DNA from: Adineta ricciae
Taxonomy: Eukaryota > Rotifera > Eurotatoria > Adinetida > Adinetidae
Reading direction: 5' to 3'
NCBI GenBank assembly: GCA_905250025.1
Contig: CAJNOJ010000023.1
Location: 620,001-684,000, forward strand
Length of the DNA stretch: 64,000 nt
Shown: one piece after another, positions 34,900-47,839 of the stretch
How the letters are laid out: every line of letters begins with the position of its first letter
Numbering within the stretch: position 1 is the first letter of the stretch
Position numbers and translations under genes: made by a program
The notes under the pieces: model-generated
Databases searched by the model: none
Seen by the model: the letters and a program-made list of their open reading frames with translations, nothing else
Told to the model about the DNA's origin: nothing

Positions 34900-37800
34900 A
34901 TGCAGGGATGGTTTAAACTAATGCACGCAGTTCGTCAATCCGACCCGCCGACAAATCAATCAGTCCGATATCTATCGAACAGTACAATCAATCGAACGTT
35001 TACCAATGGTGAATCTTTACGGGAACAGAGCCCATCCACGCAATCATCGATGGCTACAGCAAATGAAAGAAATCATGTACTACGTGCATCGCAATCTACC
35101 ATTACACCTGTCGCATTAGATTCACCACCGAATATTTTCGATTCTCCACCACTTTTCAGTTCAGAGTCAACACCAATACATATAATAGATGATATACTTG
35201 CAATAGAAAGTGAATTGCTTTCCGGACCAAGGCGTCGACAAAAGCATATACCATCGGTGGAAATCGAATCAACAACCGCATCATGTTCGTCGGTATCTAC
35301 AGGTGCGTAAAACACGGATGTTCATGTTTTTTTGCTAAGACAACGAATGCCATATTGATTCTTTCGTTTGTGAATTTAGATTCGAGACAATCAACAAAAT
35401 CTGCGCAGAAAAATGCAAATAAATCACATGGACCTCCAGTACCTAGCAGATTGAATGACATTTCAACACCAATCACTGAAGATATTTCTGATGACGATGA
35501 TATGCCGATCGTAGACATACGAAAACAGAAGATACAGTCAATAGATACTTTGTCAACACCATCGACGGCTGATTTAAGTATTCCATTAGCCACGGATCTT
35601 CAATCATTGCCTGGTCACGTGCAAGACGAACAACGTGATCATCGTTTCCTTATTTATAATGATATCGATACATTATCCATGCATTTACATGTGTGTCTCT
35701 ACGTCGATAAGCAATCATTATCTTTGAGTCGACAAAGTAACCTTGAATCTCAATACAACGTTCTAAATAAAATTTTCAAAATCTACTACATCAAAACGTT
35801 CCGAAAACTCTTTAACACAGAAAATAAAGCGATATTTATCAGTAATGATAATGACAAAATTCAACCATTATCGGTCGTCAGTTCTCCGACATCAACATCG
35901 TTCAAAACCGATTGGAATGTCAATCGAAGAAACTCGACATCAACACAACGGCAGACACCAAGAAACTTTTTCCATATCCTACAACTAAATCCAAAGAAAG
36001 ATATTGACGCCCAACAGAATTCTTCATTAGTCACTAGACCAACTCCAAAAACGGCGATCGAAAAGTTTGAATCTATCAAGGACATTCTCGCACGAACATA
36101 TTACCCGCACCGATACACAGCAATTGAATGTGGTTACTATTTTGGTGAAAAATCCAAGTTTCTAAGTACGCAACAGTTGATATCTACCAATGTTGGTTTT
36201 GTCTCCGTCAAAGAAATGCCTCAGTCACCTGAAGAGTTCAATTATGATTCAACAACGATAACATTGAAATCACCGCCTACACGACGTGATTCAGTCGTAA
36301 GTCAACCTTCGCCAGTCGTGATTAAGCCTCAGCCGGAGAAATCAATGGTTTTGAAACAGAAGAAAAGCAAATCATCACCTGCGATACAAGCCAAAAATAA
36401 TTCCAATGGCTTGCTCGAAGAATTATCACCGTGGATGATTAAGGAATCAGTTGTGATTCTAACACCAACAAAAATTCCAGTAACGAACTCAAGGATTGAA
36501 AAAGAAAAACCATCGGCAGCGAATCTAAAGCGGAAAGCGGTCAATACGAATGGCATGGAAATCAAAAAGAAACGAGTAGCACCGTCGATACTACTCGAAA
36601 CAGCAAATGCTATTGAAGATATATCCGAATCCTCAAGGTAAAGTAAAACTTTAGTGACATTATCATATAGAAGAAACGTCAACTAAACCATAGACTCATC
36701 CCAATAGTCATTGAAGATCTGTGATCCATAGTTGACTTAGACCATTCAGAGATAAAAACGACAATAGTAACCTTTATTTGTCAAATGTTCCTTCAAGGGA
36801 TATTTTTATTTTTCATGCTTATAATCACACTTTTTTCGAATATTTATTTCATCTCACATTCCACGGTGTTATCTTTAAATCTAAACCTTATCATTTCTTA
36901 CCTATGTCGTCCATCAACCCTAAATTTTTAATATACGTACCTTTCTTTCTGATCTAATCGAACATACTATAATCATATTTTAGCGATGAAGATGTTTTGC
37001 CCTCTGAATTACCCAAGCAATGCTTTATCAAGAATGGCCTACGCTCGAATTATTACAAGACAAATTCAGATGACAAAACGAAGCCTAAATCTGCAAGGTT
37101 CGAATCCAAATGACAAGAGAAACTGTTCTTTTCTAATGTGCTATTTTTCTCTAGCAATAAATCGCGTCTTGAACGACGGCGACAATCATCAGGTTCACTA
37201 CCACCATTCTATACAGGAATCTACGAAGCCAGTGATGACATGAGCAAAGCTTCGCATACGGATTTTTGCCTTCCATATGACATCTTTTGGCATAGTCAGC
37301 AGAAAGCAAAACAGCCATCTGTGATAAATGCGCCGGTAACTTCATCAATGATTACAACCACGTCCGATTCTCATCAAAGAAAGAAAAAGTCAAGCAAACC
37401 GAAACAAAAACTACCATCTCCTTACAAGAAAATCACACGAAATGTTTACTCAGATCAACTAAAACAAAGTTTATTAGTGTCATACAATGCTGACAAAGTA
37501 CCTGTCTGTGATTGTAAACCATCCGATACATGTGAAGATGGTGTATGTGTTAATAAATTGACTTTTACCGAATGCTCATCAAGCTGCGCTTGCGGTAAGA
37601 ATATCCTTGTTATCTATTTCCCTGCAAATCATTCTCTCCTTTCCCTTTCAAGGCGCGAAATGTACTAACCAAAAGATTCGCAAAGTTCAATGGTGTAAAC
37701 ATCTCGAGGTATTCGATACTGGAAAGTATGGTCAAGGTGTACGTGCAACTGCCCCGATTCCCAAAGGCACATTCATATGTGAATACGTTGGGGAAGTGGT

Positions 37801-40490
37801 CACCAATGACAAATTTCAAGATCGAATGGTTAATCTCTATTCGAAAGATGAACATCACTATGCAATGAAATTAACGCAAAACTTAGTCATTGATGCTTAT
37901 CGTATGGGCAGTATCGCTCGTTTTGCCAATCATTCATGTTCGCCGAATTGTGAATTTGAGAAGTGGACGGTCGACGGTTTACACCGAATGTGCATGTTCT
38001 CGTTACGTCCAATCAAAGCTGGTGAGGAATTAACATATGATTACAATTTCAAAAGCTTTAATTTGCAAGCGCAACAGCCATGTTACTGTGATAGTTCGAA
38101 ATGTCGGGGTAAAATTGGTGGAAGGCAACAAACGACCCCATCATCATCGAACATAATCGACACTGATAATCCTTCTCCTGCAATAACTCCACCGAAAATA
38201 AGTCAACGAGACCGACGAATGATCCTACAATCATCTCTTTTTCTTTTGCGCAATCTCAAAAAACAGAAAACAAAACGAACGAACTCGAAGTCAAAAATAC
38301 AGAATCAAAAGCAATCACCAGTATCGCTTTTCCATCCACAAAACTACTATCATCCTAACGGGCCAACCAATCGATCGACGACACCGAATTTACGGAGAAC
38401 CCCAAAAATAGAACACAAAGGTAACTCGATTCTGCAATTTTAACAAGTAATATCTTTCATCAATATTTCAGACATGTTCTCATTGTTCTACAACCATATT
38501 CGGCATTCTCATTTTGTTAAAACCGGCCGACACTATCACGAGCTTATCGATGATACGTGTTACTATGCACAATTAGCACAATTGACGCTGATCCTAAATG
38601 AAATACTCGATTTGATACTATACTATAAATGTCTCGATGATAATATCACGCCGGCTGAAGCTTTGAAACAATGTCCGTCGAAACGTCTATATCCAGTTTA
38701 TTATGAAATCATCACTAAACCAATTGATTTGAAGACAATCAAAGTCAAACTTGATCATGGTGACTATTCAACATTTGAACGATTCGAACAAGATATTCTA
38801 TTACTATTTCAAAATGCAATTGTAAGTCAGAGTTCATCGAACGAAGATGTCGTGCATAAATTCACTCTTTTTTCTCTCGTAGACATACTGTGGTGCTAAT
38901 TCCACTGAAGCGAATGCTGTGCTAGAATTACAGGAATATTTTACTCAAACATTAAAAAGTCAATACAAAAGCGCTTTAGCTTTATTTCACTTTATGCTAC
39001 ATGATGAACAAATGATAACACATTTCCATATGTTAGAAAGCTTCATAGAACGTTTGCACGAGAAAGAAGTGCGCGATGGACAAATTCGACAAGTTCTTTA
39101 TGAAATTATTTACAATATAAGTGATCATTCAGATGATGATTCACCTATTGCTTACAAGATCGTACTAGATAGTAAACCGAATTCACATCGGCCATCGAAA
39201 TCGAGAACGGTCGAATGCATTATGCACTGTCGATGTGGATCTGTTTTTGATGAAAATTCACTTGTTCAATGTTATGCGTGTCAGGTATGAGAGACAGATT
39301 CTGCTGAGCTCGAACGTAAGAAACGAAATCCTTCTTTTTTTTTTATAAAACTAGCTCTGGCAACATGTTGCCTGTGTTTCAATCGTTGATTCCAGTCGAC
39401 CTTATTATTGCTTTGAATGCCAACCAATGTGCGAGAAGGATCCATCGGCTTGTTTGAAAACGAATGTTCTAATCGCTGCGACTCTTGCGCCTTGGCAAAC
39501 CTACGATGATAATCATAGTTCGTATTCGACCTTGACACGTTCGGATGGTTTGATTGTTCGTACAAACGAATGCTATTTTGTACCGAAACAAGATGAAACA
39601 AATATTGATCGATGTTTAACCTCTCCTGAATATGACATTCTATTCGTTGAACGTCTTTGGATAGATGATCATGGCGTTGGTCAAGTCGCAGGATTCTATT
39701 ACATACGGCCAAATGAAACATTCCATGAACCGAGTCGAAAGTTTTTTCCCAATGAAGTTTTTCGTTTTCCATCATCTAATGAACCTTTGCCAATCAGTTC
39801 AATAGTTCGTCCTTGTTTCGTCATGGATATGGGAACTTACTGTCGAGGTAAACCAATCAGTGATAATAATAGTCGGGTTTCAGCAAATGATCTTTTCATA
39901 TGCGAATTTCGTGTTGACAAAATGGCAAGAACGTTCACACGTTTAGTCAAGTCCAGACATTTAATAACTAACACGAAATCTTACTGCTTCGATCGTTATG
40001 TGGAGAAACTGGCAATCAAACGCGATTACCAAGTATGTTCGAAGCTGATGGTCTGTTTTCTCTTGCAAATCTTTCATTCTAGCCTTATGAAAAAGAAGTT
40101 CGGCAACATCTTCAATCTCAACACGATCATCGTCGGCGGCTAATAACTAATTCGACGAGATCAATCAATAAAAAACTGGAAGAACGACGAACACGTATTC
40201 AAGGAATCATTGAAAAGATTTACTGCCGTTGCCATAATATCAGTGCAATGCCTAATGAAGTGAAGTATACGATCCATCAACTCTTTCCTGATAAATTGAA
40301 GCAGAAAACTCCAACGAAAATCACAGCAGAGAGAATCAATAAAAAACGTCGAACAATATCTGTCTCCTCGGATGATGAAATCGTTGAGCTGGTACCTGAA
40401 ATTGGCTGTGAAACACCGACAAAACGACGTTCAGTACGACAATCAGCTATTAGTCCGCAAAAACGTGATGAAATCTCTGATTTAATCTGA
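34900..40490 (+). CDS. ASH1L: ASH1-type histone H3K36 methyltransferase
   Basis: Chromatin methyltransferase of the trithorax group. The long N-terminal half (34900 to about 37490) is disordered and basic. Then comes the exact ASH1L order. AWS: CDCKPSDTCEDGVCV to CACGAKC (about 37505-37670). SET: FDTGKYGQGVRATAPIPKGT, RFANHSCSPNCEFEKW and GEELTYDYNF (about 37705-38055). Post-SET: CYCDSSKCRGKIGG (about 38080-38120). Bromodomain: CPSKRLYPVYYEIITKPIDL (about 38670-38735). PHD: CRCGSVFDENSLVQCYACQ, then LWQHVACV (about 39230-39420). BAH: ECYFVPKQDETN to FICEFRVDKMARTF (about 39570-39940). A basic tail ends at 40490. Catalytic and cofactor motifs NHSCSPN and DYNF are intact. Most introns are short, but one at about 36639-36983 is about 345 bp. 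MBD2/3 follows 220 bp downstream on the same strand. Confidence 0.95.
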
Positions 40491-40710
40491 CTGCTAGTCA
40501 AGATGCTACGAGAAAACGATAAATATATTTCAATTTTGCTTGCTTGCCCTTTTTTATACGAATTTTAGTCCTATTTAATGACGCGAATATGTATTTATAC
40601 TTTGTAAATGATGTGTGCTTGTTTTTTTACTGGCGATATTGATGTTTTTGCTGTTTCAATTGCTTAACAGAATAAACTCGAAATTGACAATAGAGTGATT
40701 TTATGTAAAG

Positions 40711-41855
40711 ATGAATAAACGAAATATTTCAGATTTACCATTCCGAATGCATGATCCAACAGATCGACATTTAATGTTAGCAAGTCCAAATCGTTTATTA
40801 AATAGTCATCAAAGCAAGTTGACTCGACCAGCGCCATCACAACAGCAACAGCAGAATCTCGCGAAAAAGTTAAAAGTTAATCACACGAACGGAATACGAA
40901 CGACGTCACAAGAAAACATCCCTGCCAGTCGAAGTTTGTAGTCTCCTTCGGAAGTTTTTGTTTTGTTGGTAAAGTTCTTCTTCCATTCAGCTTCGAAAAG
41001 TGATACATCGCTACGTTGTCCATTGCGGCAAACTCTGCCGATCTTCAAACAACCTGTGACTCACTATCCGCCTCAACGAGATGAAGTCAAAACCCAAGCG
41101 ATGATTTCCAGCAATCAGAACGCCACTAATAAATTGAACGAAAAAACCAAACCGCGACAACTGTTCTGGGAGAAACGTTTCCAAAACATACGACCAACAG
41201 ATACCGATGGGCAACCTTTCGAACACTTCAAACTACCCGAGCAAATCAAAGGTATTGACACACTTAATTTATCTAAGAATAGTCTGTTTGAAAGAGAATT
41301 TCTTGACACGTACGCTACATGCCATTCGCTCTGTTGAATTTCACTATCTCTTTGCTCGTCGTTAAAGAAAATCGTTTTTTATCAGTAATGTAATCAAACA
41401 TTATTGACAGTAGGAAAGACAACAAATTTGATTAAATCAACAAACAATTTGTCCGCTCGACGTAGATAAATGACAACGGATGGAATCGTTCTTCGCATTA
41501 TTAGGAAAAAAAAAGATAAAATTAACTTTATTCTTTTAGGTGTTAATCTTGATATGTCACCTGAAACGATTGTCATCAGTCTTGCGACATCTCTTCATCT
41601 CTACAGTAGTTCTCGTGCACTTTTTGGCCAAAATAAACAATTCCCAAAGAATCCAGTTATTCACGTTCAACGTGATCAACCGTTAATTGAAGTATGTGGA
41701 TCTAACTGAACTATTTGATCCGCAAGAACTTCTATTTTGTTCTCTAGCATGTCACCATCACAGATGAACATATTCGTGCACAAGAAGAAAAAGTGAACGA
41801 GTTGCGTCGACGTGTTCAGCAAACAATGCGTACTAACATGAAGATGGAAGTATAG
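40711..41855 (+). CDS. MBD2/3: MBD2/3-like NuRD subunit lacking the methyl-CpG-binding domain
   Basis: Four exons. The body matches the C-terminal two thirds of MBD2/MBD3: LRCPLRQTLPIFKQPVTHYP (human: IRQTASIFKQPVT), KPRQLFWEKRFQ (human: QPRQLFWEKRLQ), FKLPEQIKG joined over a 290-bp intron to VNLDMSPETIVISLATSLH, and the C-terminal coiled coil VTITDEHIRAQEEKVNELRR. In MBD2 the RQLFWEKR stretch contacts the histone-deacetylase core and the coiled coil binds p66/GATAD2. The N-terminal 75 residues are basic and Gln-rich (PAPSQQQQQNLAKKLKVNH) with no MBD, and the 220 bp to the ASH1L stop cannot hold one. The first residues precede ATATTTCAG, so the true 5' exon could differ, but not enough to add an MBD. 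Confidence 0.87.
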
Positions 41856-42660
41856 AAATAGATCAAGAGTACCTCTGATGAAGTCCAGTGATGTGAAATG
41901 TGTCATTTTTATTTCTTATCGAAAAGATAACCAAAATATCTTTTTCTTGCTCGTTCTCTCCCTCATAATTCACATGTGGATATTTGAATGAATGATTAGT
42001 ATATTTCGAATATAAATTAAACGAATACCTCATTCTATTCTAAACATGTCTTTGCTATCTATCTCGAAGTGGGAAATTACACTTCGGCAGATAAAAACAA
42101 ACTTTGAACCGCTGGTAGTGACTACTCTTCATAAGAGCAAGGAAATATATATGCACCGTTTCTCTATCGAGTTATATAAATGTGGAAGGATACTTGAAAG
42201 GAAAACTTCTTTCGAGACAGTAAATAAATATAATCATTACTTTTTTGTATTCCATTAGCTCTTTTTTGATAATGTCGTGATTTCAACGAAGTACATCTAT
42301 TAATCGATCTGGATATAGAAAACGATGTATTTTCTTGATGAAAGCAAATTACAGAGAGGAAAAGAAACGCTTGAAATCTTGCTAATGTCTATTTTGATTC
42401 AATTATCACTATTGATGAGTAATCGTGATAATGCACGAGTACATAATCAAAACTGGGTGAAAGAAAGAAAAAAAAGAAATCTATGCGACAATCGAAGCAC
42501 TTAATGTTGATGAGTATGGTGATCTATTGAAGAAATTGCTAGATGTTTTCTTGGTGATCTCAAATAAAACCACTTGTCGTCTTACGTGACAATGAGAGAA
42601 CATGTGTTCGATCAGTGAATAAAGAACGGAGAATATCAAATGAGTATGTTTTCCTTTTAT
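41856..42660. other. Convergent intergenic
   Basis: About 800 bp between the MBD2/3 stop (plus) and the GPCR stop (minus). AT-rich, short frames only; no gene is seen. Confidence 0.5.
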
Positions 42661-43997
42661 TTAGTTTTCTCTGTTGTATTCAACTAGCTCATTTCTATTT
42701 GTCAGTACAATCAGTTCCGTCTGTCGATTACTTGGATTTAATGTGATTGATTGTTGTTGCTGATGGTGATGTCCTCGTTTTTTAATAAAATTCAGACGAA
42801 ATGGTCGTTTGAGTAGAAATAAATTATAGAAATCATTCCGAAAGTCAATTGAACAGAAAAAATAAATAAAAAATCGGATCGTATGCGTGGTTGTCGATAA
42901 ATTCGTGAAGAATAGGGAGACCGTACGTCGAAGATCTGATCGTGTAATATATTGACGAATAAATGAGAAGATTATCGTCGATGGAAATGTTAACATAAAG
43001 TACGAGATGGTGATAAATATTAACGACATGGTTAGTTTTCGACTATGTCGATTCAATAATCTCGACGGACTATTTCGGTTCGGACGTCTTAACGCCGCCG
43101 AGGAAGAATGTTGTAGGGCAAGAAAACTCTTCCGTCGATTAAGTGGAATTGTCGTTGTCGCCGTGGCAGCGAATAAAACTAAACGTTTATGATTATCCAA
43201 GCGTTTCTTACTCGCGAATATAATCCGCATTAACAACGTGTTGAATATCAATAGAATCGAACTCGGTAGAACTGAATAGATAAAGAGATGATAACGTTGA
43301 TACCACACCATATAACTAGGAGAGTGGGCTTTGCTATAACAGGTTATAGTTCCTTTCGATGAACGATAACCATTCATCCAGAGAATATGTGTATTTGACA
43401 AGAAAAATGAGCAGGTTAAGAATAAACAGATAGCGATCGTGTAGGGTCGTTTACAAATGAACTCGAAACGCGCTAGTTTCTTCACTAGTAGATAACGATT
43501 AAACGAACCAAACGCTAATACCCATGATGATGTTTGAAGGATAGAAAATGCTAAAAGAACAGGAATTTTAGAGAGAAGAATTTCACTATGATGAATTCAA
43601 ATGTCTTACCAGTATAGGAGAGAAATCGACACATGAATAACGAGTATTCTTCGAGATTCTTTTTCGCAACAATGGCATGAACGTGATCTCCTTGAGAAGT
43701 TTTACTACTATTCTGACTTTTCAATGAAGTAATTTTGAAATCAACACTAAATTCTCGAACAACATAGTTTAAATTGAATGTATATAATACAATTGTGTCG
43801 AGGAAAGCTAAGTAGCCGAAGATGATCTTGATCGAATTCGAGCGGTTGACTTTTTGAAAATAGATAACGCAACAAAGAAGATTACATGGAGTACCGATGA
43901 GAATCAATAAAAGAGAATAGATGGCGAGCAGACGATCGGTTAATTGGGTATTAGGAGGACGAACTTGAATGCCACTTAAATTCGATGTGCCATTCAT
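42661..43997 (-). CDS. Rhodopsin-like (class A) G-protein-coupled receptor, orphan
   Basis: Two exons joined in phase at a short intron (about 43552-43609). Seven membrane segments are visible: TM1 LLAIYSLLLILIGTPCNLLC, TM2 IIFGYLAFLDTIVLYTFNLN, TM3 FSILQTSSWVLAFGSFNRYL, TM4 YTIAICLFLTCSFFLSNTHI, TM5 FIYSVLPSSILLIFNTLLMR, TM6 LTMSLIFITISYFMLTFPST, and TM7 FFTNLSTTTHTIRFFIYFFC. Cys at the start of TM3 (FMCRFL) and in the second outer loop (TITCYSKA) can form the usual disulphide. The DRY motif is NRY, and NPxxY is absent from TM7. The N-terminus has glycosylation sites (NGTSNLS). The ligand is unknown; peptide receptors are the nearest in look. The ATG is at 43997. Confidence 0.85.
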
Positions 43998-46432
43998 CAC
44001 GAATATTTAACTGATTGTTCGAGAAAATGAGAAGAAAATACGAATGAATCTCATTGAGAAAATATTCTCTATTTTTTGCTTGCTTTTTCTTCCTCTCTCT
44101 CTTCGCTTCTTGTTTCTATATTCTTTTTCTTCTTTCTCTTTTCTCCTTTCCTATGATCATCTATTCCCTCTTATCTTCATGTTCCCTTTCTTTTCATAAC
44201 GATACTGTTTTTTGCTTGAGTTTTTCTTGAAAATACAAAGACGAGGTAACGATATTAGAAATTCTTAACAACAATTGTCTACGCGCTAACATCGCACTGT
44301 TTCAGTTCATTTTATTTTTCTCCTCTAATGCCTTCTTGAATATTGAATTACGCCGATCGCCACGTATGTCTCTCGTCGACTGACAACATTTTGACTCTTT
44401 TATAGTAGAAGATGAGAATTGTTATCAGTAATTTAAGCCATGTGTCAATGCATGCGATGTACAGCAATCGATCTATCATTCACTTGATATGAGGCGTGAT
44501 GCAGTGAGACACCATTGGAAACTAATAATCGTTTTTATTGTATGCACATTCGATGATGATGATGATGATGACAAAGACATTGATCTACATCCGTATGCAT
44601 GTCTACGAACAAAACAAACGTTTTTCAACATATCAACAATAATAACCAAATGTATATGATCATCTTCGATATGATCATCATCATCGTCTTGTCATATTTA
44701 TCGAATGGATACATCAATTTCAGGCGAGAAATAACAATCCAGTGTGTCTTGCTCTATTTATCTAAATAGCTTATCTCTCGGTTCAGAAATCGAAATCATT
44801 TCTTTTTTTCTGTGATACTTTCATCACCAGTAGAATCCATAGCAATCCTCGTATTGTTTTCTTCGCCGAAATCATTTTTCGATCGAACATGACGTTGAGC
44901 TGTTATTTTTCTGTCTGCTGCTTGCGTCTTGCGTCCTTCGATCATCATAACTTGGGTATTCCTAGTCGAATGCTACTCTCTATCCAAGCATGAAATCGCT
45001 CATTTTCATTAGTTTTCTTTTTTTTTCATTATCAGCCATGTTTTTCTTAAATGTGGCTATGTGTCTAGTCAGACTCTTTCTTCGCATTCATTCTAAATGC
45101 ATTTTACATTAAATGCGGCTTCTAATACAAACTTCCAGTACGAGAGTTTTGCTTTTTCTTGTGTTTTTATTCGATTTTCTCTCCTTGAGAACTGAAATGA
45201 ACAAATAGATTTTGTAGGAGGAGAGAGGAATCAACAACATGTCTGTGATTATCACATTTGAACGACGCAAAAAAGAAATTCAATCACTTACAATCGTCAA
45301 ACGTTCCGGATGTTGTCGATCGAAACAAACTAACATTCGACTTCCGCGATTCTATTTGTTTGTACTCCCAACACGTTTTCCTGACGTTATCAAATCAACA
45401 GACAGACGGACATTAACAAAAAAATGAAGAAGAGGAACTGCACAAATTTATTGATTCACTGACTTTCTTTTTGTTTCATATCAAAGTCAGAGTCTAAATG
45501 TCGAGCTTCTACTCCGCTTAGTAGAGAGTATGATCTGCTTGTTGTTCTAATGAATTCTGTTCTTATTCGGAGAAAAGTGGCAACGGAAATAAAGTTACGA
45601 TTAACTTTCTGTGCACAGCTGATAAGAATATTCATCCAACAAGATGTGAAACGAATATGACAAATCGATTTCAAGTATTTTGTTGTTTTCGATAGAGAAG
45701 CATCGATTCGGATAAGATGATGTAGAGTGAAAAAGAATAAAGAGAAAGAAGAAGAAGAAGTTATGCTAATGGCTTATTTTTTTATCAGTATATAACATTG
45801 ATTAATGACATGATCTATTGGTATCTGAAACCGACCAGGCTAAATAACGAATATACATATGGCTTGGCGATAAGTTCACTTGTTGTCTCTTGTATTGTGA
45901 ACTAGTCACAAGTGAATTAAAACATGAAATTCGATGAGTACTTTTTGAAAAATGCACAATAGGACAAAATGGTTGGCAACAGGAAATTGAAATCATTAAC
46001 GCGTGTTCTAATGTTTTCAACGATTGTGCCTAAATGAATGTCGGCTGAACAGTAGACATTTTCAAAATTAGAAATGCGGTATTGTAACAAGTTTCAAAGG
46101 TCCACATATTAAACGGGGTATTAGCGAGTATAAGGCGATTTTTCATTTAGTCACTGATTACTGTAGGTAATCAACTGACACAATAGATTAAGAAAAATGA
46201 CTGCAAGTACTCATGCCATCAAATGAGATTAGAATCACTTTCCATTAGACACGAGTAAAAATGTTTTTAACAAGTTCGCATAAAAATATGTGTTACTTAG
46301 AGCTATTGTTTAAATTTTCATTTAAAAAGAACTTTCATCGAGTTTTACCTCTAAGAATAAAAAAAAGAGTTCTTTCTGAAATTTAATTAGCCAATTTATC
46401 GAATAGAGCAATTTCTTTAATAAAAATTATTC
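43998..46432. other. Gene-free stretch
   Basis: About 2.4 kb upstream of the GPCR with a CT-rich tract (about 44085-44160), a (GAT)n run (44552-44571) and ATC/GAT-rich sequence near 44655-44690. Open frames are short and unlike proteins. No RNA gene or mobile element was recognised. Confidence 0.5.
44552..44571. repeat. (GAT)n microsatellite
   Basis: About six to seven GAT units in the GPCR upstream region. Confidence 0.85.
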
Positions 46433-47078
46433 TCAGACCGTAGTGGTCCCACAACTCGGTGTAAAAACATCATCTGTCGGTATGAAATTGGATCCTTTCG
46501 ACTGCCCTGGACCCATTGAACTTAATCGGTTTTGTAGAGAAGTTTGTTGACAAGCACATTGTCCAGAGGCTCTTATTGGATTATATCGACGAGAGGATTT
46601 TTCCTTTTCGAATTTCTCCATTACTCACTCTCCACTTCTTTCGGATCTTTTCTTGTGCTGTACGTCTAATTGATCGAGACTTTTTCGCTTTCAACATCAT
46701 CTGTTCGTGCTAGAACAAAGCGAATCATAGCTCTATTCCAGATACTGCTAATACTCGCTCGATCTAATCGAATGAGACGCTTTCCGGTTGACAAAAAATT
46801 TTGTCTTGCCACTATAAAAAACGAATAGAACCATTCACAGATTCAATTTGGTTTATGAAATTTTCACAATAGATCTCGACTACATCGATATTTTTTGAGT
46901 TAACACATGGCTCTCTCTCTCTCTCTCTATCTCTTGCCTCTACTCGACAATTATAGAGTAGATAACGGAGAAATATGAGATCTCTCGGTTGAAATCTAGA
47001 ATTACAATCACAAGTGGACAAATACCATCCTCCTGAATATGATTCATTTCGATAATATTGCCATTTTCTTACAAACAC
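46433..47078 (-). other. Possible coding fragments, unresolved
   Basis: Several minus-strand frames here look more coding than their surroundings: YYRNESYSGGWYLSTCDCNS (about 47000-47060), KRLIRLDRASISSIWNRAMI (about 46725-46785), MMLKAKKSRSIRRTAQEKIR (about 46640-46700) and RASGQCACQQTSLQNRLSSM (about 46505-46565), ending in TTTV at 46433, a PDZ-ligand-like C-terminus. I could not join them in phase with good splice sites. It could be a small membrane-protein gene, a decaying gene, or chance. Confidence 0.25.
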
Positions 47079-47839
47079 TTATTTATGTGTCATCAGTTCA
47101 CATATCAGAACAGTTCGAAACTTCATTGTCAATTCAGATAAGAGTTTCGATCGAAATTAAACTGTTAACATACACATTGTCATTTCTGACATGGCAATAA
47201 AAATGTCACTTTCTCCTGTCGTGTTCTTCGCCTACAATCTACATTTACAAACCTTACGTCGATCACTTGTGAAATTTTCATCAACAAATTGTTTTATCGC
47301 ATTTGCGTAGGAAAATCAAATCAATATTATGTTTAACAGATCTCTGATTTGCGAAGAAAACAACTGAGATAAATCCGATTAGATTCATTATATCAAATTA
47401 CCTCCATGTTTTGCCAGTTTTTCTCTTCGGTGACATTTTTTACTTATCATTTCTCATGATAGCAAACGTTACTTCGCCGCCTTCTATTATCGTCTGCTCT
47501 ATAGAACTCGATTGTTTCATTGAATATTTGACTTGCATGGATTGTGCGATTTCCGATCGGGAATATCTATTTTCCTGTGTTACTTTATTTTACATTCTAT
47601 TTCTGATGCGAAGCGATCATTCGATCAATCGAAAGTAGCCAAATACATATAAAATAGCACTACAATATATGTAAGAAAACGAGAGAAATCAGACAAACAT
47701 GTGATTAATTGATATCGAAACCAAAATCTATCTACTGGAATGCAAAGAGTAATCAGTACAAGTCGAGATAGGAAATATTGAGTGATAAAAAGAGAGAGAG
47801 AGAGAGACGGAATGTGTTTTGTTCGCAGAATGAGCAAAT
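47079..47839. other. Intergenic
   Basis: About 760 bp before the claudin-like stop, with short frames only and a (CT)n/(GA)n run near 47790-47808. No gene is seen. Confidence 0.45.

Noticed and set aside
39281-39775. Minus-strand 164-codon ORF
   Set aside because: Antisense shadow of the ASH1L PHD and BAH exons, which have clear family matches.
41251-41540. Apparent continuation of the MBD2/3 exon (IDTLNLSKNSLFERE...)
   Set aside because: The family match breaks off at the GTATTG donor and resumes after the TTTTAG acceptor, so this is intron.
43007-43192. Plus-strand ORF rich in Arg and Ala
   Set aside because: Antisense shadow of the GPCR third intracellular loop.
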